A stretch of 64,000 bases of DNA from Taishania sp964580465 (GCA_964580465.1 CAZOKJ010000006.1:1-64000), one strand, 5' to 3'; positions 1-8,969 are shown, counted from the first letter of the stretch. Translations and numbers: made by a program. Notes: generated from the letters alone by a model not told the origin.

Positions 1-26
1 AAAGTCTAGCGACACAGCGATTTTTG

Positions 27-54
27 TTTACTTTTTATCGCCAGAAAAAGTAAA
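27..54. repeat. Palindromic intergenic element
   Basis: A perfect 10-bp inverted repeat (TTTACTTTTT at 27-36 and AAAAAGTAAA at 45-54) surrounds an 8-base loop. It lies beyond the end of hppD. Similar TTACTTTTT...AAAAAGTAA palindromes are common dispersed intergenic elements in Bacteroidota. No other copy was noted in this window, so repeat status is inferred. Confidence 0.4.
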
Positions 55-100
55 GGATATTTTTATCAAGCAAAGCGAAAAATCTTTCCCCAATCACATC

Positions 101-130
101 AAAAAAAAGCCATCCTTTCGGACAGCTTTT
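101..130 (-). terminator. Rho-independent terminator of hmgA-hppD
   Basis: On the minus strand an imperfect hairpin (AAAAGC and GGA arms pairing with TCC and GCTTTT around an internal loop) is followed by a run of eight T. It lies about 60 bases past the hppD stop and probably ends the tyrosine-degradation transcript. A second perfect 9-bp inverted repeat (TGATTTCAG, 159-167 with 174-182) sits nearer the stop but lacks a T-run. Confidence 0.6.
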
Positions 131-190
131 CTCCTTTTTCCTTCAAATGACTAGAAAGTGATTTCAGCGATAACTGAAATCAACGTATGT

Positions 191-1348
191 TTAAAGAGTT
201 CCTCTCAACTCTTGTTCTCTTTCGATTGATTCAAATAACGCTTTAAAGTTACCAGCTCCAAATCCACGCGCTCCCATACGTTGAATAATTTCAAAGAATA
301 GAGTAGGGCGATCTTCTACCGGCTTTGTAAAGATTTGTAACAAATAACCTTCCTCATCAGCATCAATCATAATACCTAATTTTTGCAATTCTTTGATGTC
401 TTCTTTAAATTTAGAAACATGCTCTCTTAAACGCTCAGGAACTTGATCATAATATGCTTGTGGAGGCGTACTCAAGAACTCAACACCACGTGCACGCATG
501 TCTGAAACCGTTTTAATGATATCGTCTGTTGCAACTGCGATGTGTTGAACACCTGGACTTTCATAAAAATCTAAGTACTCTTCAATTTGTGATTTTTTCT
601 TACCTTCTGCTGGCTCGTTAATAGGGAACTTAATACGACCATTTCCGTTTGACATCACTTTTGACATCAAAGCAGAATATTCAGTTGTAATTTGTTTGTC
701 GTCAAATGATAAGAAGTTAACAAATCCCATTACATCTTCGTACCATTTTACCCAAGTATTCATTTCGTTCCAACCAACATTTCCTACCATGTGGTCAATG
801 TATTTTAAACCTACAGTCGTCGGATTGTAGTCTGATTTCCATTCTCTATAACCAGGTAAAAATGTTCCTTTGTAATTTTTGCGCTCAACAAACATGTGAA
901 CAGTTTCACCGTAAGTATAAATACCAGCTCTTACTACTTCACCAAATTCATCTGTTTCAACAGTTGGTTCCATGAAAACACGAGCACCTCTTTTAGTTGT
1001 TTCCTCAAAAGATTTGCGTGCATCTTCTACCCAAAGAGCAACAATTTTAACACCATCACCGTGTTTTTTAACATGCTCGCCAATTGGAGATTCACTATTT
1101 AATGCAGTTGTGAAAACCAAACGAATTTTATCTTGAACCAATACGTAAGAAGCTCTGTCTCTCAAACCCGTTTCCAAACCAGCATAAGCTAATGATTGAA
1201 ATCCAAACGCTGTCTTATAAAAATGCGCTGCTTGTTTAGCGTTTCCAACATAAAACTCAACATAATCTGTACCTAAAAGTGGTAAGAAGTCTTGAGCTCC
1301 TTCAAATATCTTTTCTAAACCGTATTCTACTGATTTTAAATCACTCAT
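191..1348 (-). CDS. hppD: 4-hydroxyphenylpyruvate dioxygenase
   Basis: Converts 4-hydroxyphenylpyruvate to homogentisate, the second step of tyrosine degradation, using non-haem Fe(II). The 385-residue protein has the two-lobed vicinal-oxygen-chelate fold. The C-terminal lobe carries the iron ligands expected for the family: H186 (in YIDHMVGNV), H269 (in GVQHIAVATDD) and E353 (in FFEIIQR). The C-terminal helix with GARGFGAGNF, which closes the active site, is present. The length is usual for the family. It lies 72 bases downstream of hmgA on the same strand, so the two enzymes act in sequence and are probably cotranscribed. A weak -7-like TACATTTA lies at 1383-1390 (minus strand), so an internal promoter is possible. 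Confidence 0.96.
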   Translation of the reverse strand: MSDLKSVEYGLEKIFEGAQDFLPLLGTDYVEFYVGNAKQAAHFYKTAFGFQSLAYAGLETGLRDRASYVLVQDKIRLVFTTALNSESPIGEHVKKHGDGVKIVALWVEDARKSFEETTKRGARVFMEPTVETDEFGEVVRAGIYTYGETVHMFVERKNYKGTFLPGYREWKSDYNPTTVGLKYIDHMVGNVGWNEMNTWVKWYEDVMGFVNFLSFDDKQITTEYSALMSKVMSNGNGRIKFPINEPAEGKKKSQIEEYLDFYESPGVQHIAVATDDIIKTVSDMRARGVEFLSTPPQAYYDQVPERLREHVSKFKEDIKELQKLGIMIDADEEGYLLQIFTKPVEDRPTLFFEIIQRMGARGFGAGNFKALFESIEREQELRGTL

Positions 1349-1420
1349 AATTTTTATTTTAGTTACTATACTTTATACTTCGTAAATGTATTAAAAATCT
1401 ATCTTTTTTCCAATTTTTTT

Positions 1421-2578
1421 TTACTCTAACCATGATTTATAGTAATCCAAATTTGCAATTTTTATTGCTTCTTCAGTCACCATCAATGGTTTAAAAGTAT
1501 CCACCATAACAGCTAACTCTTTCGTTTCTGTCTTACCAATACTTCTTTCAGCTGCACCTGGTTGCGGTCCGTGTGTGAAACCTGCTGGGTGTAGGGTAAT
1601 ATTTCCTGGTTTAATGTTATTACGTGACATGAATTCACCATCTACGTAGTACAACAACTCATCTGAGTCAATATTCGAGTGATTGTACGGTGCAGGAATT
1701 GCCAATGGATGATAATCGTACAAACGAGGAACGAACGAACAAATCACCATTGCATCAGATTCAAATGTTTGGTGAATTGGCGGCGGCATGTGAATGCGAC
1801 CTGTAATTGGTTCAAAATCATGAATAGAAAAGGCGTACGGGTAATTGTAACCATCATAACCAATCACTCCAAACGGGTGAGCAGCAAAAGTAACGTCAAT
1901 AATCTCGTCGTTTTTCTTTGTTTTTGTTAAGAAATCGCCCAATTCATCATGTGATTCCAATTCTTCTGGACGACGAAAATCGCGTTCGCAAAATGGTGAA
2001 TGCTCCAATAATTGACCGAAATTGTTACGGTAACGTTTTGGTGTAAAAATAGGACTTTTTGATTCAACGATTAACAAACGGTTATCTTCCGTATCAAAGT
2101 CAATTTGATAAATCATACCTCGAGGAACAACTAAGTAATCACCGTATTTAAAATCTAAGTTTCCTAAAAATGTTCTTAATTTTCCAGATCCTTTGTGAAT
2201 AAAAATTAATTCATCTGCATCTGTATTCTTAAAGAAATAAGGCATTTTTGTAAAACTTGGTGCAGCTAAAATAACGTACACATCGTTGTTCGCAAACATA
2301 ATTTTACGTGATTGAACGTAGTCTTTTTCTGCTGGAATTTCAAAACCATCCAAGTGGTAAGGCTTCACATTGTTGTTGTCAACAATTTTTGGAGCAACAG
2401 AATAACGCTCCCCATACGACTTAATCATGGTTGGGCGGTGAATATGATACATGTTTGTGTACATACCTGCAAATCCAGCTGTACCAAACAATTCTTCATA
2501 ATACAATTCCCCATTTTCTTTTCTAAATTGTACGTGACGCTTAGAAGGAATTTTTCCTAATTTGTGATAAAAAGGCAT
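1421..2578 (-). CDS. hmgA: Homogentisate 1,2-dioxygenase
   Basis: Opens the aromatic ring of homogentisate to give maleylacetoacetate, directly after HppD. The 385 residues form a cupin-type protein. Candidate Fe(II) ligands are H300, E307 and H336 (in THGPQPG), and the family's HPAGFTHGPQPG block is intact. Bacteroidota members of this family are shorter than the human and proteobacterial enzymes (about 440 residues), so the length is normal here. It is the first gene of a minus-strand pair with hppD. No dedicated fumarylacetoacetase is next to it: the FAH-family protein at 8288-8899 is too short to be one, so the rest of the pathway must be encoded elsewhere. Confidence 0.94.
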   Translation of the reverse strand: MPFYHKLGKIPSKRHVQFRKENGELYYEELFGTAGFAGMYTNMYHIHRPTMIKSYGERYSVAPKIVDNNNVKPYHLDGFEIPAEKDYVQSRKIMFANNDVYVILAAPSFTKMPYFFKNTDADELIFIHKGSGKLRTFLGNLDFKYGDYLVVPRGMIYQIDFDTEDNRLLIVESKSPIFTPKRYRNNFGQLLEHSPFCERDFRRPEELESHDELGDFLTKTKKNDEIIDVTFAAHPFGVIGYDGYNYPYAFSIHDFEPITGRIHMPPPIHQTFESDAMVICSFVPRLYDYHPLAIPAPYNHSNIDSDELLYYVDGEFMSRNNIKPGNITLHPAGFTHGPQPGAAERSIGKTETKELAVMVDTFKPLMVTEEAIKIANLDYYKSWLE

Positions 2579-2845
2579 ACCTTAAATATATTTATAGTTT
2601 TATACATTTTAATAACGGACAAGTAGTAACCATAAATCATTGTCTTTCTGACAATAACACACTAACTTCCCATTTTTACTTTAAACAAATATAATCACTT
2701 TTTTTAACTGAAGAAATAACGATGTCATAAAATCAACACAAAAATGACTAAAAAAGGAATGTAAAAAGAAAAATCTTAAAAAAACATGATTAAAATTGGT
2801 TTTTATTGCTTAATTTTATAAATCGAACTTATTAATTTTAATAAA

Positions 2846-3145
2846 ATGAAAAAGATTACGTTGATTTTAGCAGTAGGCTTGTTTGCAGGTTTAGCTTCAT
2901 GTAGTGACCCTAAAACAGTTATAGACGCTACTAAGGAAGCAATGAACTTTCCAACTGCGGAAATTGGTGAAGGATATGCGTTAAATGCACAACATTGCTC
3001 TAAATGCCATGGATTAAAAACGGTAAAAAATTATACACGTGAGCAATGGGATAAAATTCTTCCTGCAATGGCTAAAAAAGCTGGAATTACAAGTGAACAA
3101 GAAGCAAAAATTGATGCTTACATTAATTGGGAATTGAAGCGATAA
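2846..3145 (+). CDS. Small c-type cytochrome lipoprotein
   Basis: A 99-residue protein with a lipoprotein signal peptide (lipobox LASC, acylated Cys at residue 19) and one haem c attachment motif, CSKCH, at residues 51-55. It should be exported, lipidated and carry a single covalently bound haem, probably as a periplasmic electron carrier. No distal Met ligand can be assigned with confidence; M75 in the PAMAKKAG segment is a candidate. It is monocistronic, divergent from hmgA, and followed by its own terminator. The redox partner cannot be inferred from context. Confidence 0.8.
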   Translation: MKKITLILAVGLFAGLASCSDPKTVIDATKEAMNFPTAEIGEGYALNAQHCSKCHGLKTVKNYTREQWDKILPAMAKKAGITSEQEAKIDAYINWELKR

Positions 3146-3162
3146 GCTTTTCAACTCATATT

Positions 3163-3197
3163 AAGGAGTGTTTAAACTATGTATAACACTCCTTTTT
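3163..3197 (+). terminator. Rho-independent terminator of the cytochrome gene
   Basis: A stem AAGGAGTGTT (from 3163) pairs with AACACTCCTT (3185-3194) and is followed by T residues. It lies 18 bases after the stop. The AAGGAG here is part of the stem and is not a ribosome-binding site. Confidence 0.8.
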
Positions 3198-3272
3198 AAC
3201 GACTTTCAACAAAACTAACTACTTACTGTTCAATTTTATTTAAAGTTGAATGCTTATATAAAATGAGAATTT

Positions 3273-4331
3273 ATGCTAAATCATCTAAAAATAGTTGACG
3301 CTTCTTCTGTCTTGGCTGGTCCTTCTGTTGGAATGTTCTTCGCAGAGCTTGGTGCTCGTGTAATTAAAATTGAACACCCTGATTTTGGTGATGTTACACG
3401 TTCATGGAAATTATCTCAAGAAGATAAAAACAGCAAAGTTTCAGCTTATTTCTCTTCGGTTAATTACAAAAAAGAATACCTTAGTTTAAATTATTCTAAA
3501 GCTGAAGATCGCCAACGTTTTCTCGATGAAGTGAAAGATGCTACAATCTTATTGTCCAACTTAAAATTGGGTGATGCAGAAAAATTTAACTTAACTGATG
3601 ACGTTCTTTTTGACATTAATCCTACGTTAATTCATGGAAAGATCTCTGGTTTTGGCAGTCAATCTGACCGTGTTGCTTATGATCTGATTCTACAAGCTGA
3701 AACTGGTTTTATGAGTATGAATGGTACTCCTGAAAGCGAACCAGTGAAAATGCCGGTTGCACTGATTGATGTACTTGCTGCTCACCATTTAAAAGAAGGG
3801 ATTCTATTGGCATTATTGCAAAAAAATAATGTGAATAAAGCGCAAGTTGTCGAAGTTTCTTTATTTGATGCGGCAATTAGTAGTTTGGTCAACCAAGCAA
3901 CTAATTATTTGAATGTGGGACATGTTCCTCAACGAATTGGAAGTTTACACCCAAACATCGCACCTTATGGTGAGTTATTTGAAACAAAAGATCATCAATT
4001 AATTACTTTCGCTATCGGTAGCGATCGCCATTTTGAAAAACTATGTCGTTATTTGTCTTTAGATGAACTAATAACAAATGAATTATACTCTACAAACGTT
4101 GCTCGTGTAGCAAATCGTACAACTTTATACCAACTACTACAAAACAAAATTTCGCAGGTTAACTCTGTAGATTTATTGCATGAAATGCACAAAAACTATG
4201 TACCTGTTGGAAAAATTAAAAGTTTGGATGAAGTGTTGGATGCTCCTGAAATTCGTCAAAAAGTTTTAGAAGAGGTTATTGACTCTACTTTAACGAAACG
4301 ATTGAGCTCCATCGCATTTAAAATTACGTGA
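3273..4331 (+). CDS. CaiB/BaiF family CoA-transferase
   Basis: A class III CoA-transferase family protein of 352 residues. The N-terminal block (VLAGPSVGMFFAELGARVIKIEHPDFGDVTR, residues 13-43) is the family signature for CoA binding. The catalytic Asp expected about residue 165 is plausibly D165 in MPVALIDVLAAHH. Such enzymes move CoA between carboxylic acids; alpha-methylacyl-CoA racemases share the fold, so the substrate cannot be named. The GNAT gene starts 1 base after its stop, so the two are translationally linked. At 352 residues it is slightly shorter than typical members (about 380-400). Confidence 0.85.
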   Translation: MLNHLKIVDASSVLAGPSVGMFFAELGARVIKIEHPDFGDVTRSWKLSQEDKNSKVSAYFSSVNYKKEYLSLNYSKAEDRQRFLDEVKDATILLSNLKLGDAEKFNLTDDVLFDINPTLIHGKISGFGSQSDRVAYDLILQAETGFMSMNGTPESEPVKMPVALIDVLAAHHLKEGILLALLQKNNVNKAQVVEVSLFDAAISSLVNQATNYLNVGHVPQRIGSLHPNIAPYGELFETKDHQLITFAIGSDRHFEKLCRYLSLDELITNELYSTNVARVANRTTLYQLLQNKISQVNSVDLLHEMHKNYVPVGKIKSLDEVLDAPEIRQKVLEEVIDSTLTKRLSSIAFKIT

Positions 4332-4332
4332 T

Positions 4333-4761
4333 ATGACTATTAAATCACCTGAAACAGAGCAAGAATGGAATGACTATTATGCTTTGCGCTATGAAGTACT
4401 GAGAAAACCTTGGGGGCAAGCTCCTGGAAGTGAACGTAACAGTGGAGATGAAACAGCAATGCACTTTGCACTTTGGGAAAATGACCAATTAGTAGCTGTG
4501 GCTCGTTTGGACTATGTAAATCCTACTATTTGTCAAATTCGATTTGTGGCAGTAGCTCCTGGGTACCAAGGAAAAGGGTATGGAAAAGCAATTATGAAAG
4601 CAGTTGAAGAAAAAGCAGCCGAAACGTGCGAGTATGCAACTTTGCACGCTCGAGAAAATGCTTTAGCGTTTTACTTTGGTATGGGTTACAAAATCATCGA
4701 GCCAAGCCATGTATTGTTCGACGAAATTCAACATTATTTTATGCGTAAAAAATTACATTGA
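4333..4761 (+). CDS. GNAT family N-acetyltransferase
   Basis: A 142-residue single-domain GNAT. The acetyl-CoA pyrophosphate-binding motif A is clear at about residues 75-92 (RFVAVAPGYQGKGYGKAIM, with Q/RxxGxG/A as QGKGYG). The N-terminal segment (YYALRYEVLRKPWGQAPGS) matches the ElaA/YitI-like subgroup. The substrate is unknown. It is coupled to the CoA-transferase gene upstream and its 3' end overlaps the convergent bshC by 9 bases. Confidence 0.85.
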   Translation: MTIKSPETEQEWNDYYALRYEVLRKPWGQAPGSERNSGDETAMHFALWENDQLVAVARLDYVNPTICQIRFVAVAPGYQGKGYGKAIMKAVEEKAAETCEYATLHARENALAFYFGMGYKIIEPSHVLFDEIQHYFMRKKLH

Positions 4762-6357
4762 CGCTTCTTCTTCAAGAATAATAAAATCTGGAGAAAAAGG
4801 TTGCATTGAATCAACAATTGTTTGAATAACAGATTTATAATTGCCTGTTGGTGCTAATTGAAACAAATTGGTGTAACGTTCTTGCATGGAATTTGATGGA
4901 AACAAACGCTCTTTAATTTGTACAATCGTTTTCAAATTTTTGTCGTGTTTTCCCTTTACAGTTTTGTATAAACGATCTTTGATTTGTTCCAATTGCTTTT
5001 CTAATCGAACTCCCTCTGCTTGCGCGAAGTTTTCCATGTTTGGATCGATGGAAAGGGTAGTGGCAATCAATGTTTTTTTCAAATTGGCTAGCTGTTCATC
5101 TAAAGTAGAAAAATCAACTTCATCAGCAGCGTTTTCTTCCAAATAAGCCTTGGTTAAAACAGAAGTTTCTTTGAATAAATCAATTGGTTTCAAGTTCAAT
5201 TTGGTGATTTTTTCGCTTATTAGTGCATCAATCCAAAGAACTGAATTGCGTGTTTGCAGTAAAGGAAAAATAATTGCTGCAACGTCAAAAACTTCCTTTA
5301 ATTGTAACCAATAATTGATTTCACCACTTCCACCAACGTAGCATAAGTTAGGTAAAATAACCTCTTGATACAAAGGTCTCAAAGATACGTTTGGTGAAAA
5401 ATAAGCTGGATTTTCAAGGAGCATTTGATTGATTTCTTCAAGTGTAAACTTACCTTTTGAGGCAATTTCAATACTGCCATCAGGAGCTAAATCCAAGCGT
5501 TCTCTGATTCCATTTTGCATAAAGAATAAGTTTATGTTGCGAGGAGTAATTTGCTGTTTACCACCTTTTTGAATTAACTTATCTGTTGTCTTTAAAATAG
5601 CTTTTTCCGAAAAATGTTCTTTCAGTTCTTTTTGCATATAAGGTACAAAAAGTTGTTTCAATTCTCTTTGATCAGCATCTAATATCACCAATCCATATTC
5701 ATTGAATAACTGATGAACTAATTGAAAGAAAGCTTCACCATAGGTTGCGCCGTTGAACTTCTTTAAAAGTGTAAAAACCTCACTATCAGGATTATTTTTA
5801 AATAAATCGGAAAACTCATGGATTAAATCATCCCAACCATTTAAGTCAAATTTTCCAACTGGCCCCGTTTGATTGGTTTCCCAAATAAAGGTTTTATTAA
5901 ACAAATGGAGTGATTTAATTTCTTCATAATCATGATCTTCTGTAGCCATCCAAAACACAGGCACAAAATGATTGGTAGGATATTGTTTTTTTAGCTCTTC
6001 CGTAGAACGAATAACATGCGCAATTTTATAAATAAAATACAATGGACCTGTTAAGGCTACCAATTGATGACCAGTGACAACAGTAAAAGTATTTTCATTT
6101 AAAAGCGAATCGATATTTTCTTGAACTTTAGGATGGATATTATCAATTGTTTGATACTGCTCTTTTAAAACTTTTACCAACACACGACGATTTTCCATAG
6201 GAAATTGGTCTTTCTTCCATTGCATTTGTTTTTCAAACGCTTCCAAGGAAAAAGGTTGTGATAAAAATTCTGTGAAAACAGCTTGGTTGTAACACATATT
6301 TAATTGCTGCTCCGTAAAACAAGCAGTATCTTTGCGATGAATCATTGTAATTTTCAT
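4753..6357 (-). CDS. bshC: Bacillithiol synthase (cysteine-adding enzyme)
   Basis: Adds L-cysteine to glucosaminyl-malate in the last step of bacillithiol synthesis, in the cytoplasm. The 534-residue length is typical of BshC. Family blocks are recognisable: TVVTGHQLVALTGPLYFIYK near residue 94, VFWMATEDHDYEEI near 132, LCYVGGSGEINYWLQLK near 342, and a C-terminal coiled coil. Bacillithiol is known in Bacteroidota. The two single-cysteine thioredoxin-fold genes at 21.1-22.2 kb are possible partners. A TAATTTTG promoter box ends 4 bases before the ATG, suggesting a leaderless or nearly leaderless transcript. Confidence 0.92.
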   Translation of the reverse strand: MKITMIHRKDTACFTEQQLNMCYNQAVFTEFLSQPFSLEAFEKQMQWKKDQFPMENRRVLVKVLKEQYQTIDNIHPKVQENIDSLLNENTFTVVTGHQLVALTGPLYFIYKIAHVIRSTEELKKQYPTNHFVPVFWMATEDHDYEEIKSLHLFNKTFIWETNQTGPVGKFDLNGWDDLIHEFSDLFKNNPDSEVFTLLKKFNGATYGEAFFQLVHQLFNEYGLVILDADQRELKQLFVPYMQKELKEHFSEKAILKTTDKLIQKGGKQQITPRNINLFFMQNGIRERLDLAPDGSIEIASKGKFTLEEINQMLLENPAYFSPNVSLRPLYQEVILPNLCYVGGSGEINYWLQLKEVFDVAAIIFPLLQTRNSVLWIDALISEKITKLNLKPIDLFKETSVLTKAYLEENAADEVDFSTLDEQLANLKKTLIATTLSIDPNMENFAQAEGVRLEKQLEQIKDRLYKTVKGKHDKNLKTIVQIKERLFPSNSMQERYTNLFQLAPTGNYKSVIQTIVDSMQPFSPDFIILEEEASM

Positions 6358-6361
6358 TTTG

Positions 6362-6369
6362 CAAAATTA
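6362..6369 (-). promoter_or_regulatory. bshC promoter -7 box
   Basis: TAATTTTG on the minus strand matches TAnnTTTG. Only 4 bases separate it from the bshC ATG, so transcription should start at or beside the start codon. No TTG was seen 19-20 bases upstream. Confidence 0.6.
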
Positions 6370-6793
6370 ATCAAAAAGCTTGAATCTTTTTTGGATTTAA
6401 CGAATCGTTAATAGATAGCGTTGTGGTTTTAGAACAAATCAAATTGTCCTGAAAGAGTTTTTACAAATAATGTGTAAAATAAATCTTCTTTAAAACAAGT
6501 CAAACTAATCAATTAGTCATCTTGACATCATCCCACATTCATCCGAAATTATTAAACATTATTTTTTGTTTTAAAATGACTGACAAGCTGACGCATAGGA
6601 AGTTCCCTCACTCCGTTCGGGATGACAGGTTGTTTCCTTTATAGCCTCTATTACTCGTCGAGACTTGTCATTTCGAGTGTATCGAGAAATCATTTTCATT
6701 TTTTTGCACTTCATTTCAAAAAGTTTCGGATAGTTACAACATCAACCTGGTTATTTACTCTTCGTTTTTCAACCTTCTTTCAATTATTTGAAT

Positions 6794-6801
6794 TATATTT
6801 G
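6794..6801 (+). promoter_or_regulatory. miaE promoter -7 box
   Basis: TATATTTG matches TAnnTTTG and lies 31 bases before the miaE start. The -33 element is not evident. Confidence 0.5.
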
Positions 6802-6832
6802 TGAAATATGTTGATATAATTTTAATTGAAAT

Positions 6833-7423
6833 ATGTTAGGATTGAAAATGCCAACTGATCCACGTTGGTTAAATATTGCAGAAAAGAATTTGGAGGAAGT
6901 ATTAATCGACCATGCGTTTTGCGAACAAAAAGCTGCTAGTAATGCTATTTCCATGATTGTTCAATACCCTCATTTGACGGATTTAGTAGAAGAAATGACT
7001 GCTATTTCAGTAGAAGAAATGGAGCATTTTAACATGGTTCACAAAGAATTGCAAAAACGTGGAATGAAGTTAGGGTTTGAACGCAAAGATCCTTACGTTG
7101 CTGATTTAGCTGAATTTTTAAAGCATCACAAAAATGATCGCTCTAGAGATGTGCATTTTGTCAATCAAATGTTATTTGCAGCGATGATTGAAGCAAGAAG
7201 TTGCGAACGTTTTCGTATTTTAAGCGAAGAATTAAAAGATGCTGAGTTGCGTACTTTTTACCGCGAATTAATGGAAAGCGAAGCGAGACATTATACAACA
7301 TTTCTAAAATATGCTCGCAAATACGGAGGAAAAGTAGATGTGGATGCACGTTGGAAAGAATTTTTAGAATTCGAAGCAACACTAATGGAAAAATATGGAA
7401 AATCCGAAACTATTCACGGATAA
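6833..7423 (+). CDS. miaE: tRNA-(ms2io6A)-hydroxylase
   Basis: A ferritin-like di-iron monooxygenase that hydroxylates the isopentenyl group of ms2i6A37 in tRNA. The 196-residue length fits. Iron-ligand motifs visible are E28/D26 in the first helix (VLIDHAFCEQKAA), EEMEHF near residue 62, EARSCERF near 123 and ESEARHY near 150. The MiaE start MLGLKMPTDPRW is characteristic, fixing the start. It precedes the exonuclease gene by 13 bases and the two may be cotranscribed. Confidence 0.92.
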   Translation: MLGLKMPTDPRWLNIAEKNLEEVLIDHAFCEQKAASNAISMIVQYPHLTDLVEEMTAISVEEMEHFNMVHKELQKRGMKLGFERKDPYVADLAEFLKHHKNDRSRDVHFVNQMLFAAMIEARSCERFRILSEELKDAELRTFYRELMESEARHYTTFLKYARKYGGKVDVDARWKEFLEFEATLMEKYGKSETIHG

Positions 7424-7436
7424 AATGTAACTAAAC

Positions 7437-8285
7437 ATGAAATTGAACCTTAAACGTCCCTTGGCTATCTTTGATTTAGAAGCTACCGGATTAGATGTAA
7501 CCAATGATCGCATTGTTGAAATTGCGATTTTACGTGTAGATATTGATGGCACAACGCATGAATACACGCATAAAGTCAATCCAGGTTGTCCTATTCCTGA
7601 GGAAGTTTCGCGTATACACGGAATTTATGACAAAGACGTAGCAAATGAGCCTACTTTTAAAGATTTAGCACCTGAAATAGAGGCGTTTATTGGTGATGCT
7701 GATTTGGCTGGATATAATTCTAATAAGTTTGATATCCCTTTGTTAGCAGAAGAGTTTTTGCGAGCAGAGAGTAATTTTGATATCGCTTCAAAGAAACAAA
7801 TTGATGTGCAAAACATCTTCCATAAAATGGAGCAACGAACTTTGGTTGCTGCCTACAAGTTTTATTGTGACAAAGATTTGACAGATGCACATCAAGCAAT
7901 GGCAGATGTTCAGGCTACTTGGGAAGTTTTGCAAGCACAATTAGAACGCTACGAAACGATCAAAGGAGACGTTGACTTCTTAGCTGATTTTACACGAGTA
8001 GGAAACTTTGATATCCTTGATTTTGCTGGCAGAATTGCTGTAAATGAAAGGGGAGAAGCAGTATATAATTTCGGAAAACACAAAGGAAGAACACTTTTAG
8101 ATGTAAGCATTAGCGAACCTGGCTATTACGGTTGGATGTTGGATGCCAATTTTCCTTTATACACCAAACAAGTGTTGCGACGCGAAATGGAAAAAATTCG
8201 TCAAAAACAGCAAGAACAAATGAATGCAAGAAAGCAAGAAAGCATGCAAGATAAATTAGAAGCGTTAAAAAATAAATTCAAATAA
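7437..8285 (+). CDS. DEDDh 3'-5' exonuclease with C-terminal DUF3820-like domain
   Basis: A DnaQ-like exonuclease domain spans residues 1-185. The metal-binding acidic residues are seen as FDLEATG (D13, E15), AGYNSNKFD and DAHQAMADV (the His/Asp pair). After residue 200 a second small domain begins (NFGKHKGRTLLDV...PGYYGWML) that resembles DUF3820 (QSregVF_b), the same family as the free-standing protein at 24148-24372. A charged coiled-coil tail (EKIRQKQQEQMNARKQ) ends the protein. The likely role is proofreading or nucleic-acid trimming; the substrate is unknown. It lies between miaE and the FAH-family gene, which starts 2 bases after its stop. Confidence 0.85.
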   Translation: MKLNLKRPLAIFDLEATGLDVTNDRIVEIAILRVDIDGTTHEYTHKVNPGCPIPEEVSRIHGIYDKDVANEPTFKDLAPEIEAFIGDADLAGYNSNKFDIPLLAEEFLRAESNFDIASKKQIDVQNIFHKMEQRTLVAAYKFYCDKDLTDAHQAMADVQATWEVLQAQLERYETIKGDVDFLADFTRVGNFDILDFAGRIAVNERGEAVYNFGKHKGRTLLDVSISEPGYYGWMLDANFPLYTKQVLRREMEKIRQKQQEQMNARKQESMQDKLEALKNKFK

Positions 8286-8287
8286 GA

Positions 8288-8899
8288 ATGAAGATTATTT
8301 GTATCGGTAGAAACTACGCTGACCACGCGAAAGAATTAAACAATGCTGTTCCAACGGAACCTTTATTTTTCTTAAAGCCAGACACAGCTTTATTGCGTGA
8401 TAACGATCCATTTTACTACCCTGATTTCACAAAAGATCTGCATTATGAATGTGAGGTAGTTGTAAAAATCAACAAAGTTGGTAAAAACATTCAAGAAAAG
8501 TTTGCACACAAATATTACGATGAAATTTCATTGGGTATTGATTTCACAGCGAGAGATTTACAAGAAAAATGCAAAGAAAAAGGTCATCCATGGGAAATTG
8601 CTAAAGCATTTGAACACAGCGCTCCAATTTCAAACACATGGATTAAAAAGGATGAATTAACCCTTGAAAACATTGAATTTCATTTAGATATTGACGGTAA
8701 AACAGTTCAAAAAGGAACCACAAAGGACTGGATTTTTCACATTGATCAAATCATTGCTTATGTGTCCAAATTCATGACGTTAAAAACAGGAGATTTAATT
8801 TTTACTGGCACACCAGCTGGTGTTGGAAAAGTTGAAATCGGCAATCGTTTAGTGGGGTATATCAGTGAAAAAGAACTATTTAACTTTGAAGTGAAGTAA
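8288..8899 (+). CDS. Fumarylacetoacetate hydrolase (FAH) family protein
   Basis: A 203-residue single-domain FAH-superfamily protein similar to YcgM/FAHD1. Metal ligands are seen in the HYECEVVV block (two Glu near residue 56) and at the Asp in GIDFTARDLQ; FTGTPAGVG is the conserved C-terminal loop. Such proteins hydrolyse acylpyruvates or decarboxylate oxaloacetate. It is too short (about 420 residues expected) to be the true fumarylacetoacetase that would complete the HppD/HmgA pathway, although a side role in it cannot be excluded. It sits 2 bases after the exonuclease gene, suggesting one transcript with miaE. Confidence 0.88.
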   Translation: MKIICIGRNYADHAKELNNAVPTEPLFFLKPDTALLRDNDPFYYPDFTKDLHYECEVVVKINKVGKNIQEKFAHKYYDEISLGIDFTARDLQEKCKEKGHPWEIAKAFEHSAPISNTWIKKDELTLENIEFHLDIDGKTVQKGTTKDWIFHIDQIIAYVSKFMTLKTGDLIFTGTPAGVGKVEIGNRLVGYISEKELFNFEVK

Positions 8900-8969
8900 A
8901 AAACGTTAGCGTATAATTGAACTCTAGCAGAGTTTCTACATGTCAGTGGTATATGACTTGAGCACTCAC

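Larger units (their letters stand above)
6358..6832. other. 475-base intergenic region with dispersed-repeat fragments
   Basis: No convincing gene is present; the 60-codon ORF at 6622-6804 lacks coding character. The stretch contains phrases that resemble dispersed intergenic repeats of Bacteroidota: CTCACTCCGTTCGGGATGAC near 6608 and TCATTTCGAGTGTATCGAGA near 6668. It is bounded by the divergent bshC and miaE promoters. Confidence 0.5.

Noticed and set aside
159..182. Inverted repeat after hppD as the main terminator
   Set aside because: The 9-bp stem is perfect but no T-run follows on the minus strand; the hairpin at 101-130 has one.
6622..6804. 60-codon ORF on the + strand between bshC and miaE
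   Set aside because: Composition is typical of non-coding AT-rich DNA, and it overlaps repeat-like phrases and runs close to the miaE promoter.
8288..8899. FAH-family protein as fumarylacetoacetase of the tyrosine pathway
   Set aside because: At 203 residues it is half the length of fumarylacetoacetase and matches the YcgM/FAHD1 group.
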